In this document: positions 1 through 6,166 of the stretch, one piece after another
Numbering within the stretch: the stretch's first letter is position 1
How the letters are laid out: each line of letters starts with the position of its first letter
Assembly: GCA_030690245.1 (NCBI GenBank)
Contig: JAUYGW010000011.1
Coordinates: 1 to 8,221 of the forward strand
Source: Gallionella sp.
GTDB taxonomy: Bacteria > Pseudomonadota > Gammaproteobacteria > Burkholderiales > Gallionellaceae
Length of the DNA: 8,221 nt
Direction: 5' to 3'
Notes under the pieces: model-generated
Told to the model about the DNA's origin: nothing
Databases searched by the model: none
The model's input: the letters and a program-made list of their open reading frames with translations, nothing else
Program-made: the position numbers and the translations under genes

Positions 1-249
1 AGTAGCCGGTGTGGCGATCGCCACCAGCGGCAGGATCACATCGCACTTCTTGACGTGGTACTCGACCCATTCCTTGTTGATGGTGATGTCGCCCTCAAAA
101 AAGTGGAAACGCTCGTGCCCGAGCAAGTCGGTAATGCGTTCGGAATTCATGTCCATGCCGTACACTTCCCAGTCGGTGGTGGCGAGGATGCGGTTGGACA
201 AGTGGTGGCCGATGAAGCCGTTCACGCCGAGGATCAGTACTTTTTTCAT
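1..249 (-). CDS. arnA: UDP-glucuronate decarboxylase (ArnA C-terminal-type dehydrogenase), stand-alone, 3' part outside window
   Basis: This is the first 83 codons of an NAD-dependent extended SDR enzyme that oxidatively decarboxylates UDP-glucuronate to UDP-4-keto-pentose, the entry step of Ara4N synthesis in the cytoplasm. The protein begins [16 protein letters not shown], with the Rossmann GxxGxxG at residues 8-14, and ends at the edge in [17 protein letters not shown]. Both stretches closely match my memory of the C-terminal half of E. coli ArnA, where they start near residue 315 of a 660-residue fusion. Here the domain has its own ATG (247-249) preceded by AAGGAAG with a 5-nt spacer, so it is a separate protein. 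The substrate-binding and catalytic Ser/Tyr/Arg region lies outside the window. It follows the formyltransferase gene after a 131-nt gap holding an inverted-repeat element. Identification is strong; whether the rest of the gene is intact cannot be seen. Confidence 0.93.
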   Translation of the reverse strand, partial: MKKVLILGVNGFIGHHLSNRILATTDWEVYGMDMNSERITDLLGHERFHFFEGDITINKEWVEYHVKKCDVILPLVAIATPAT

Positions 250-254
250 TTTTT

Positions 255-261
255 CTTCCTT
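255..261 (-). promoter_or_regulatory. Ribosome binding site of the stand-alone ArnA dehydrogenase
   Basis: On the minus strand AAGGAAG is followed by AAAAA and then ATG. This strong Shine-Dalgarno site supports independent translation of the dehydrogenase instead of read-through from the formyltransferase. Confidence 0.75.
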
Positions 262-287
262 GACAATAAAATTCTAAAAATCCATCT

Positions 288-376
288 GTAGGTGCGAATT
301 TACCTCGCAGAGGTTCTTGTGCCCTGTCGGTATTCGCACATCAGGCCGTTGTACGTGCGAATGAATTCGCACCTAC
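288..376. repeat. Nested inverted-repeat element between the two ArnA genes
   Basis: Perfect 13-bp outer arms (GTAGGTGCGAATT at 288-300, its complement at 364-376) enclose a small hairpin (ACCTC-gca-GAGGT, 302-314) and an inner 8-bp pair (ATTCGCAC 332-339, GTGCGAAT 355-362). RNA of either strand could fold into a branched structure. No T-run follows the outer stem in the transcribed direction, so it does not look like a standard terminator. The arm sequence resembles dispersed intergenic repeats I associate with beta- and gammaproteobacteria (memory only). It takes up 89 of the 131 nt between the genes. Confidence 0.8.
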
Positions 377-380
377 CATC

Positions 381-1295
381 CTAAAACTCAAAATGTCGTG
401 TGCCGTACTGCGCCGCAAACTCCGCCGCGCTCATCTCGATACCATCCAGCTCGAAGCGCACCACGCGCAGCACACCCTGTCCGCAGACCGCATAGGCCTT
501 GCCTTCCTTGACGTAGAACGCGGGCTTTTCATCGCTAACCGTGCAGCCGGTGTCCAGGGTTTGCAGAATGCGCATAGTCTTGCCCAGCAGTTGCGTGGTC
601 GCGCCCGGATACGGCGGCGCGACGGCGCGCACCAGATTGTGGATGGCTTGCGCGGGCTGCGACCAGTCGATGACGCCGTCTTCCGCCTTGCGCCCGCCGA
701 AATATGCGCCCTTGCTCAAGTCCTGCTTTGTCGCCTGCGCCCTGCCTGCCAGCAATGCGGGAAGCACATCGTTCAGTGCGATCTCCGCCGCCACCGTCAC
801 CTTCTGGAACACTTGCAGCGCGGTGTCGTCGGGCAGGATCGGCACCGCCTGCTGCGCGACGATATCGCCGTTGTCCGGCTTCTCGGTCATGTAATGCAGG
901 GTGCTGCCGGTTGATATTTCGCCGTGGATTATCGCCCAATTCACCGGCACGCGGCCGCGGTATTTCGGCAGCAGCGAACCGTGCATATTCAGCGCGCCGC
1001 GCTTCGGTATTTCCAGCAACTCGCGCTTGAGCATCTCGCGGTAATAGAACGAAAAAAAGAAATCCGGCTGCAACGCGCGAATCTGTTCCACCACTTCCGG
1101 CGTATTCGGATTATCCGGCGTGATCACCGGAATGCCGTGCAATGCCGCCAGCTCCGCGACGCTGTCGAACCAGATGGTCTCTTTCGGGTTGTCGCGGTGC
1201 GTGACCACCAGCGCGATCTCCACGCCGTGCGCGAGCAGCACCGACAGGCAGCGCACGCCGACATTGTGGTACGCGAATACGACTGCCCGGCTCAT
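381..1295 (-). CDS. arnA: UDP-Ara4N formyltransferase (ArnA N-terminal-type), stand-alone
   Basis: Cytoplasmic N10-formyl-THF-dependent enzyme that formylates UDP-4-amino-4-deoxy-L-arabinose, giving the substrate that ArnC loads onto the lipid carrier. The 304 residues correspond to the first ~300 of the E. coli ArnA fusion. The formyltransferase catalytic triad is present as N103, H105 (in MHGSLLPKYRGR, 104-115) and D141, each one position off E. coli N102/H104/D140. The FAYH start (7-10), THRDNP (32-37) and FSFYYR (81-86) also match. The C-terminal OB-like part carries AVAPPYPGA. The protein ends HFEF at a TAG with no dehydrogenase domain fused. The ATG overlaps the arnC stop as ATGA; an AGGA lies only 1 nt before the ATG, too close for normal initiation, so translation probably depends on coupling to arnC. 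Confidence 0.95.
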   Translation of the reverse strand: MSRAVVFAYHNVGVRCLSVLLAHGVEIALVVTHRDNPKETIWFDSVAELAALHGIPVITPDNPNTPEVVEQIRALQPDFFFSFYYREMLKRELLEIPKRGALNMHGSLLPKYRGRVPVNWAIIHGEISTGSTLHYMTEKPDNGDIVAQQAVPILPDDTALQVFQKVTVAAEIALNDVLPALLAGRAQATKQDLSKGAYFGGRKAEDGVIDWSQPAQAIHNLVRAVAPPYPGATTQLLGKTMRILQTLDTGCTVSDEKPAFYVKEGKAYAVCGQGVLRVVRFELDGIEMSAAEFAAQYGTRHFEF

Positions 1296-2383
1296 TCCTG
1301 CGCATCCGAAAACAATGAGGGGTACGCCGCCTCGCTAGTCGGTTTTGTCTTTTCTCTCTTTTTTCCGGGTTCAGTCATGGCAAAAGGGTCCTGCTCTCCT
1401 GAAATTTTCGCCGCACGCCTACCCTTCCCCCTTCCCTCTTCTCCCTTCCCACCGGTCTCAAGCACCGCCTCGACCAGATAGCGCGGACGATGGCGTACCT
1501 GCTGGTAGATGCGGCCGATGTATTCACCGAGCAGGCCGATGCCGAACAGCGCGATACCGATCAGGAAGAACATCAGCGCGAACAGCGTGAACAAGCCCTC
1601 TGCTTCCGGGCCGATCACCAGGCGGCGCACCACGAGGAATACGAAGAACAAGCCGGAGAACACCGAGATCAGCATCCCCAGCATGGAGAACATCTGCAAC
1701 GGCACCAGCGAGAAGCCGGTCATCAGGTCGAAATTCAGGCGGATCAGGCTGTACAGCGAATACTTGGATTCGCCCGCCGCGCGTTCCTCGTGCCCCACCA
1801 CCACCTCGGCGGGATTGCGCGCGAAGCTGTAGGCCAGCGCCGGGATGAAGGTGTTTACCTCCTTGCAGCTGTTCACCGCGTCGATGATATGGCGGTCGTA
1901 AGCGCGGAACATGCAGCCCTGGTCGGTCATCTTGATGCGCGTGATGCGCTCGCGCAGCCCGTTCATCGCCTTCGATGCGGCATGCCGCCACCAGCTGTCG
2001 CTGCGCTGACGGCGGATCGAGCCGACGTAATCGTGGCCTTCGTCCATCTTGGCGAGCAGCAGGCCGGTGTCTTCCGGCGGGTTCTGCAGGTCGGCGTCCA
2101 GCGTGACCACGCGCTGCCCGCGCGAATGCTCGAACCCCGCCATGATCGCCATGTGCTGGCCGAAGTTGCCGTTGAACAGAACCACCCGCGTCACGTCGGG
2201 GCGCTTCTGGAACTGCTCGCGCAATATCGCGGCAGAACGGTCGCGGCTGCCGTCGTTGATGAACACGACCTCATACACAATGCCGAGCTTATCCAATGCC
2301 GGATACAGCCGATCGAACAGGCTCTGCAGGCCCTGCTCTTCGTTATAGACGGGGATGACGACGGAAAGTTGGGGTGTGCTCAT
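1292..2383 (-). CDS. arnC: Undecaprenyl-phosphate Ara4N-formyl transferase with extra C-terminal tail
   Basis: Inner-membrane GT2 enzyme that transfers formyl-Ara4N from UDP to undecaprenyl phosphate. Visible features: SVVIPVYNEE (7-16), FINDGSRD (41-48), NFGQHMAIMAGF (73-84), DAD metal site at 96-98 in LDADLQNPPED, the TDQGCMFRAYDR block (153-164), ERAAGESKYSLY (200-211), and two C-terminal membrane helices at about 226-252 and 264-286, followed by EYIGRIYQQVRHRPRYLVE. E. coli ArnC is 322 residues; this one is 363. The excess lies after residue ~309 and is basic and low-complexity (GGKGEEGRGKGRR, then EPGKKREKTKP), encoded by purine-rich tracts, and looks like repeat sequence captured into the frame. 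The stop overlaps the formyltransferase start (ATGA). No Shine-Dalgarno is visible before the ATG at 2381-2383; the start is fixed by alignment to the family N-terminus. Confidence 0.93.
   Translation of the reverse strand: MSTPQLSVVIPVYNEEQGLQSLFDRLYPALDKLGIVYEVVFINDGSRDRSAAILREQFQKRPDVTRVVLFNGNFGQHMAIMAGFEHSRGQRVVTLDADLQNPPEDTGLLLAKMDEGHDYVGSIRRQRSDSWWRHAASKAMNGLRERITRIKMTDQGCMFRAYDRHIIDAVNSCKEVNTFIPALAYSFARNPAEVVVGHEERAAGESKYSLYSLIRLNFDLMTGFSLVPLQMFSMLGMLISVFSGLFFVFLVVRRLVIGPEAEGLFTLFALMFFLIGIALFGIGLLGEYIGRIYQQVRHRPRYLVEAVLETGGKGEEGRGKGRRAAKISGEQDPFAMTEPGKKREKTKPTSEAAYPSLFSDAQE
1422..1450. repeat. 29-nt homopyrimidine/homopurine tract inside the arnC 3' end
   Basis: An unbroken run of pyrimidines on the plus strand (purines in the arnC mRNA), made of alternating short C and T runs. 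A second unbroken run of 19 nt lies at 1348-1366. Both encode parts of the non-conserved ArnC tail. Such mirror-like tracts can form triplex DNA and are prone to slippage; neither effect is shown here. Confidence 0.8.
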
Positions 2384-2391
2384 AGGGCGGC

Positions 2392-2397
2392 ATTTTA
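2392..2397 (-). promoter_or_regulatory. Possible -10 box for a near-leaderless arnC transcript
   Basis: TAAAAT on the minus strand matches TATAAT at 5 of 6 positions and lies 8 nt before the arnC ATG. Seventeen nt upstream is a weak -35 candidate (TTCGCT, 3 of 6). A start site here would fall at or almost at the ATG, which would fit the absence of a ribosome binding site. Weak evidence from sequence only. Confidence 0.2.
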
Positions 2398-2453
2398 CCG
2401 CATGGCGCGTGGTTAGCGAAATCGGGAATTAGCCTGTACGGCAAAACATCAAT

Positions 2454-2510
2454 GTAGCGTGCGCTGTGCGCACTATTCCTGAATTATGTCGTGCGCACAG
2501 AGCACGCTAC
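2454..2510. repeat. Inverted repeat with 20-bp arms in the arnB-arnC gap
   Basis: GTAGCGTGCGCTGTGCGCAC (2454-2473) pairs with GTGCGCACAGAGCACGCTAC (2491-2510) at 19 of 20 positions around a 17-nt AT-rich centre. The RNA would form a very stable hairpin. No U-run follows in the transcribed direction. The arms look like a dispersed genomic repeat, but no second copy lies in this window. Confidence 0.8.
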
Positions 2511-2532
2511 GCTGGCTGGAATTGTTTCGGTA

Positions 2533-2649
2533 GGTTGGGTTAGCGGCACGCGTAACCCAACAATTTGTCGGGTAGCTTTGCATAGCCATCTGACTAAGCT
2601 GTCAGAAAACGACAGCCAAGTCATTGGTTAACGCTGTGCTAACCCGACC
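2533..2649. repeat. Composite nested-palindrome element in the arnB-arnC gap
   Basis: Outer arms GGTTGGGTTAGC (2533-2544) and GCTAACCCGACC (2638-2649) pair at 11 of 12 positions. The left arm can instead pair locally: GTTGGGTTA (2534-2542) with TAACCCAAC (2553-2561). The centre has a separate hairpin at 2591-2623: TGACT/AGTCA, a 2x2 internal loop, then GCTGTC/GACAGC around a 7-nt loop. The two pairings of the left arm are mutually exclusive. The GGTTGGGTTAGCG type of palindrome is, from memory, a common intergenic repeat in proteobacteria. Confidence 0.7.
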
Positions 2650-2656
2650 TTCTTTG

Positions 2657-3793
2657 CTAATGTGAATTAGCCGACTCTGCCAGCACCTCGCGCATCGCCT
2701 TACATGCGCGCTCGACATCCGCCTCATTCATCGCATAGAACATCGGCAACGAGACGATCTGCCTGCCGACGCGCTCGGCGACCGGGAACATGCCTTCCTT
2801 GAAGCCCAGTGCGCGATACAGCTTGAACAGATGAATCGGCGCGTAGTGGTAGCCGACACCGATGTTGTGCGCTTTCATCTTTTCCATGAACTCGGCGCGG
2901 GTGATGCGCTCCGGCAGCACGATCTGGAACAGGTGCCAGTTGGTAGACTCGAAATCCTGTGGCGGCAGTTGCGCGCCGGTTTGTGCCTCGAAGTCTTTGC
3001 CCAGCACCTCGAAATAATGTTTCGCCAGTTTGCGCCGCTGCGCGGTGACAGCCTCCAGTTGCGCGAACTGGCCGAGGCCGATCGCGGCGGCGACGTCGGT
3101 CATGTTGTATTTGCCGCCCAGCACGTCCACTTCGATGCCGTCCCAGCCGCTGCGCGTGACGCCCTGCAGCCGGTATTTTTCCGCAAGCTTGGCCTCGTCT
3201 TCGTTGTTCAGCACCAGGCAGCCGCCCTCGGAGGTGGTGATGTTCTTGTTGGCCTGGAAGCTGAACGAGACGAAGTCGCCGAACGAGCCAATAGGCTTGC
3301 CTTTCCAAGTCGAGCCGATCGCCTGCGCGGCATCCTCGATCACGCGCAGTTTGTATTTGGCTGCCAGCGCATACAGCCGGTCCATGTCCACCGGCTTGCC
3401 CGCCAGATACACCGGGATGATCGCGCGGGTCTTGGACGTGATCGCCGCCTCGACCTTGTCCAGGTCGATGTTGCGCGTGACCGGGTCGACATCGGCGAAC
3501 ACCGGGGTCGCACCGACTTCGAGGATAACGTTCGCGGTGGCCACCCACGAGATCGGCGTGGTGATGACTTCGTCGCCCGGTGCTATGCCCGCGATGCGCA
3601 GCGCGATCTCCATCGTGCAGGTGCCGGAGTTGAAGGTGCGCACCGGGCGCCCGCCGAAGTACTCGGATAGTCTGGCCTCGAATGTCTGCACCTTCGGGCC
3701 GGTGGTGATCCAACCGGAACGCAGCACCTCGCCCACTGCGGCGATGGTGGCTTCGTCTATGGTCGGGCGGGAGAAAGGAAGAAAATTGCTCAT
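2657..3793 (-). CDS. arnB: UDP-4-amino-4-deoxy-L-arabinose aminotransferase
   Basis: PLP enzyme of the DegT/DnrJ/EryC1 family that aminates UDP-4-keto-arabinose with glutamate to give UDP-Ara4N in the cytoplasm. The 378 residues agree with the family (E. coli ArnB ~379). Visible: LRSGWITTGPKV (24-35) at the substrate site, NSGTCTMEIAL (55-65) for phosphate/PLP binding, ISWVATAN (81-88), EDAAQAIG (153-160) whose D154 should contact the PLP ring nitrogen, the Schiff-base lysine K183 in SFQANKNITTSEGG, and NWHLFQI plus VGYHYAPIH near the C-terminus. The more usual sequence before the lysine is SFHAIKN; here it is SFQANKN. AGGGA lies 4 nt before the ATG. The family also includes other sugar aminotransferases, but the neighbours make ArnB by far the best fit. 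Repeat elements flank the gene on both sides. Confidence 0.94.
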   Translation of the reverse strand: MSNFLPFSRPTIDEATIAAVGEVLRSGWITTGPKVQTFEARLSEYFGGRPVRTFNSGTCTMEIALRIAGIAPGDEVITTPISWVATANVILEVGATPVFADVDPVTRNIDLDKVEAAITSKTRAIIPVYLAGKPVDMDRLYALAAKYKLRVIEDAAQAIGSTWKGKPIGSFGDFVSFSFQANKNITTSEGGCLVLNNEDEAKLAEKYRLQGVTRSGWDGIEVDVLGGKYNMTDVAAAIGLGQFAQLEAVTAQRRKLAKHYFEVLGKDFEAQTGAQLPPQDFESTNWHLFQIVLPERITRAEFMEKMKAHNIGVGYHYAPIHLFKLYRALGFKEGMFPVAERVGRQIVSLPMFYAMNEADVERACKAMREVLAESANSH

Positions 3794-3809
3794 GAAATCC
3801 CTATAAATT

Positions 3810-3925
3810 CGTCATTCCCGCGCAGGCGGGAATCCAGTCAATAACAAATTCTCCGCAACGCGGAGACAAAACCTTAAAGGCATTTTAAGTTGAACCGCTG
3901 GATTCCCGCCTGCGCGGGAATGACG
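3810..3925. repeat. Perfect 28-bp inverted repeat with dRS3-like arms between arnE and arnB
   Basis: Positions 3810-3837 and 3898-3925 are exact reverse complements over 28 bp. Each arm is itself a palindrome fitting ATTCCC-N8-GGGAAT (8-bp stem, 4-nt loop), which is the neisserial dRS3 consensus as I remember it. Between the arms is another hairpin, TCTCCGC-aac-GCGGAGA (3850-3866). The element fills 116 of the 140 nt between the arnE stop and the arnB start, leaving 8 and 16 nt. No clear target-site duplication is seen. A mobile, MITE-like origin is inferred. Confidence 0.88.
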
Positions 3926-3933
3926 GCTGTAGT

Positions 3934-4305
3934 TTAAGCCCGCGAAATGATAACCACGCCGAGAATGATCACGCCCATGCCGATCAGCTTGGTCGGGTTG
4001 AATAGTTCGCCAAGCAGATACCAGGCCGCCACCGCATTCACAACATAGGCCATCGACAACATCGGGAAAGCGATGCTGACCGGCACGCGCGACAGCGCGA
4101 GTATCCAGACCACCACGCTGAACGCATAACAGAACAGCGCGGTGACGATGTGCCACTCGGTCGCCAGCTTCAAACCGATCGGCAGGATATTTTCCATGCT
4201 GAATTCAAAATGACCGACCGCGTTGGTGCCGGTCTTCATCAGTATCTGCGCGGCGGCGTTGAGCATCACGCCGGTGAAAATCAGGATGAAACTGACCAGG
4301 CTCAT
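3934..4305 (-). CDS. arnE: ArnE-like subunit of the undecaprenyl-phosphate-Ara4N flippase
   Basis: Small inner-membrane protein of the SMR/EamA-like fold, 123 residues, with four predicted helices at about 4-22, 51-70, 75-97 and 104-121. In E. coli ArnE (111 residues) and ArnF (128) together move undecaprenyl-phosphate-Ara4N to the periplasmic face. The segment VWILALSRVPVSIAFPMLSMAYV (66-88) resembles the ArnE motif around NVPVGIAYPMLSL better than ArnF, and QILMK (20-24) matches the end of helix 1. No second subunit gene is seen in the window. AAAGGT (4311-4316) sits 5 nt before the ATG. That site belongs to the terminal repeat of the element inserted after arnT, so the element may supply translation of this gene. 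A different small-molecule or lipid exporter of the same fold is possible but unlikely in this context. Confidence 0.87.
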   Translation of the reverse strand: MSLVSFILIFTGVMLNAAAQILMKTGTNAVGHFEFSMENILPIGLKLATEWHIVTALFCYAFSVVVWILALSRVPVSIAFPMLSMAYVVNAVAAWYLLGELFNPTKLIGMGVIILGVVIISRA

Positions 4306-4520
4306 ATGAAACCTTTGAGAACCGTCGCGAGTAGGTCAATATGCAAGGCGCCGCGCAACGAGCGGCGAGACATACCATGCAGGTAGGCGAGGTGCGAGTG
4401 ACAACGCAGTTGCGGCGAAGGCTCATATCGGCGAAGCCGATGTGAAACTGCGCAGCAGTGGCCGGAGCCAACATGCAACGCAGCAGATTGGCCGCGCAGC
4501 AGGTTATTCAGAGGTTTCAT
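4306..4520. mobile_element. Candidate MITE-like element with imperfect terminal inverted repeats between arnT and arnE
   Basis: The two ends are inverted copies: ATGAAACCTTTGA (4306-4318) and, on the other strand, ATGAAACCTCTGA (4520-4508) agree at 12 of 13 positions. With small gaps the similarity continues inward to about 4344 and 4483 (shared AACC and GGYCAATNTGC). Inside are hairpins at 4349-4367 (CGCCGC/GCGGCG) and 4423-4445 (ATCGGC-gaa-GCCGAT, extended by 4 pairs) and three copies of CGCAGCAG (4451, 4479, 4495). The arnT stop codon (4517-4519) lies inside one end and the arnE ATG directly abuts the other. No transposase is encoded. Calling it mobile is inference; a copy search would decide. 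Confidence 0.55.
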
Positions 4521-6160
4521 GGCTTCTTCACCACAATATGTTGGGTATCTTCAAAAATAATCTTCATCGCCACCCCCAGTTGTTGCAACTGCGCGTAAGC
4601 ATACACCGGCATGATCGCCAATGCCTCAGGCTGTACTGCCCAGACCCTGGCAAACTCCTCGACGGTGGGAACCCAGCGCTGCGGTTCCTGCTGGATGCCG
4701 TAGGCCATTTCATCCTGATACTGCACCAGCGTGAAAGTGCGCTTGAGGTAGAACGGCAGGGTCTGCTCGTAGGTCAGCACCGAGTAGAACGGGATGCCCG
4801 GTTTCACTTCGTCGCGGATCGCCTCGGCGATATGCTTGGCGGAACGCTCGCGCGCCACGGTTTCATAGCCGGACAATCCGATCTGCGCGGACAGCAATGC
4901 ACCCAGCGCCAGCACCACCACCGCAACGGGTTTCCTTTCGCGCCACAGCAGCAGCATTCCCGCGAGCAAACCGGCCAGCGAAGCCAGCGCGGCAACGACC
5001 AGCCACGGACCGTAATGCGGATACAGCTCCATCTGGTTCGGCGTGTCGGCGAACTTGTCCACGTTCAGCGCCAGCCCCAGCAGCAGCAAAGCGACCGGGA
5101 TTGCCGGCGCGACCTGCCAGAACAGCACGCGCCCGCGCATCTCGGCAATGCGCTTGCCCATCAGCAACGCCAATGCGGGGAACATCGGCAGCAGATAGGA
5201 CGGCAGCTTGGAGCCGGAAACGGAGAAGAATACGTAGATGAACACTGCCCAGATCAGCAGGAAGCGCTGGGTGTTGAACATCTTGTCCGGCAGGCCGCTG
5301 CTGCGCAACGTACGGAACATGCTGTCGAACATCAGCACCGTCCACGGCAGCGCCCCGGCCAGCAGGATCGGAATGAAGTAATACCAGGGCTGGTAGCGCC
5401 CGTGCGTCTTGGTGGTGAAACGCGTGTAGTGCTCGTAGATGAAGAAGCGCTCGAAGAATTCCGGGTTGGCTTTCATCACCAGCACAAACCACGGCACGGT
5501 GATCACAAAGAACACCGCTAGGCCGGGCAGCCAGTGCATGCGCTTCAGCACGCCGAAGTCGCGCTGCACGACGCAATAGATAAACAGCGCGGCACCGGGC
5601 AACACCAGCCCCATCAGCCCCTTGCTCAACACCGCCAGGGCCAGGCCCGCCCAGGCAACCAGCATCCAGTTGCGCCGTTTTGTTTTGTCCGCCTGCGCCT
5701 GCCCGAGCAACAATCCGACGATGCCCAAGGTGAGGAAGAACGTTACGCCCATATCCAGCGTGTTGATGTGCGCCATCAGCACATACAGCAGGCTGCTGGA
5801 CAGCAGCAGCGCGGCATAGCCCGCCGCCTCGCGCCCGAACAGGCGCAGTCCGGCAAACCACACCAGCAGGATGCCGGCAAAACCGGTCAGCCCGGCCCAC
5901 AGGCGCGATGTCCATTGGTGTTCGCCGAACAGGGTATAGGCGGTGGCGGTCGCCCAGTATTGCAGCGGCGGTTTCTCGAAATACTTGAGCTCGTTCAGGC
6001 GCGGCGTCACCCAATCGCCGCTCACCACCATCTCGCGCGGGATCTCGGCATAGCGGCCCTCGTCCGGCTTGATCAGCGTGCGGTATTCGAGGTTGGCGAA
6101 CCAGATCAGCGCGACCGCGATGAGCAGCCACCAAACCTGTTTGGTTGAGATAGGGTTCAT
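4517..6160 (-). CDS. arnT: Lipid A Ara4N transferase (GT83, polytopic membrane protein)
   Basis: Integral inner-membrane glycosyltransferase that moves Ara4N from undecaprenyl phosphate to lipid A phosphates on the periplasmic side, giving cationic peptide resistance. The 547 residues match E. coli ArnT (~550). The first periplasmic loop has PDEGRYAEIPREM (32-44) and FEKPPLQYW (61-69). D33, E62, K63, H81 and D136 are each 22 positions below residues I recall as functional in Cupriavidus metallidurans ArnT (D55, zinc ligands E84 and H103, K85, D158), so the active site looks complete. HINTLDMG (131-138), many hydrophobic helices and a soluble C-terminal domain after ~430 follow. The gene starts 6 nt after the tyrA stop with only weak ribosome-binding sequence, which suggests coupled translation. 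Its stop lies in the terminal repeat of the adjoining element, so the last residues (VVKKP) may have been trimmed or changed by the insertion. Confidence 0.93.
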   Translation of the reverse strand: MNPISTKQVWWLLIAVALIWFANLEYRTLIKPDEGRYAEIPREMVVSGDWVTPRLNELKYFEKPPLQYWATATAYTLFGEHQWTSRLWAGLTGFAGILLVWFAGLRLFGREAAGYAALLLSSSLLYVLMAHINTLDMGVTFFLTLGIVGLLLGQAQADKTKRRNWMLVAWAGLALAVLSKGLMGLVLPGAALFIYCVVQRDFGVLKRMHWLPGLAVFFVITVPWFVLVMKANPEFFERFFIYEHYTRFTTKTHGRYQPWYYFIPILLAGALPWTVLMFDSMFRTLRSSGLPDKMFNTQRFLLIWAVFIYVFFSVSGSKLPSYLLPMFPALALLMGKRIAEMRGRVLFWQVAPAIPVALLLLGLALNVDKFADTPNQMELYPHYGPWLVVAALASLAGLLAGMLLLWRERKPVAVVVLALGALLSAQIGLSGYETVARERSAKHIAEAIRDEVKPGIPFYSVLTYEQTLPFYLKRTFTLVQYQDEMAYGIQQEPQRWVPTVEEFARVWAVQPEALAIMPVYAYAQLQQLGVAMKIIFEDTQHIVVKKP

Positions 6161-6166
6161 TGCTTT

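Noticed and set aside
2391..2393. Upstream ATG as an alternative arnC start
   Set aside because: It is 10 nt before the chosen ATG and out of frame with the conserved SVVIPVYNEE sequence.
2454..2510. Rho-independent terminator after arnB
   Set aside because: The stem is strong but the loop is 17 nt and no U-run follows on the transcribed strand; the same lack of a U-run applies to the other palindromes.
3802..3841. TTGACT and TTTATA as a promoter for arnB
   Set aside because: The spacing is 28 nt, far from 17, with one repeat arm between. A cruciform could shorten it, but that is too speculative to call.
3812..4156. Minus-strand frame of 114 codons covering the 3' half of arnE and the inverted repeat
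   Set aside because: It is out of frame with arnE and runs through the repeat arms (SRHSRAGGNPA is the translated dRS3-like arm).
4302..4520. A 72-codon minus-strand frame that overlaps the arnT stop and the arnE start by ATGA at both ends
   Set aside because: Its protein is rich in Arg, His and Ser with no recognisable motif, and the whole frame coincides with the terminal-repeat element, including its hairpins. The ATGA at each end follows from the inverted ends of the element.
4442..5521. Long plus-strand open frame opposite arnT (359 codons), and similar ones opposite arnC (1490-2416) and arnB (2831-3670)
   Set aside because: Their translations are Gln/His/Arg-rich and featureless, typical of the antisense of GC-rich genes, while the minus strand carries clear conserved proteins.
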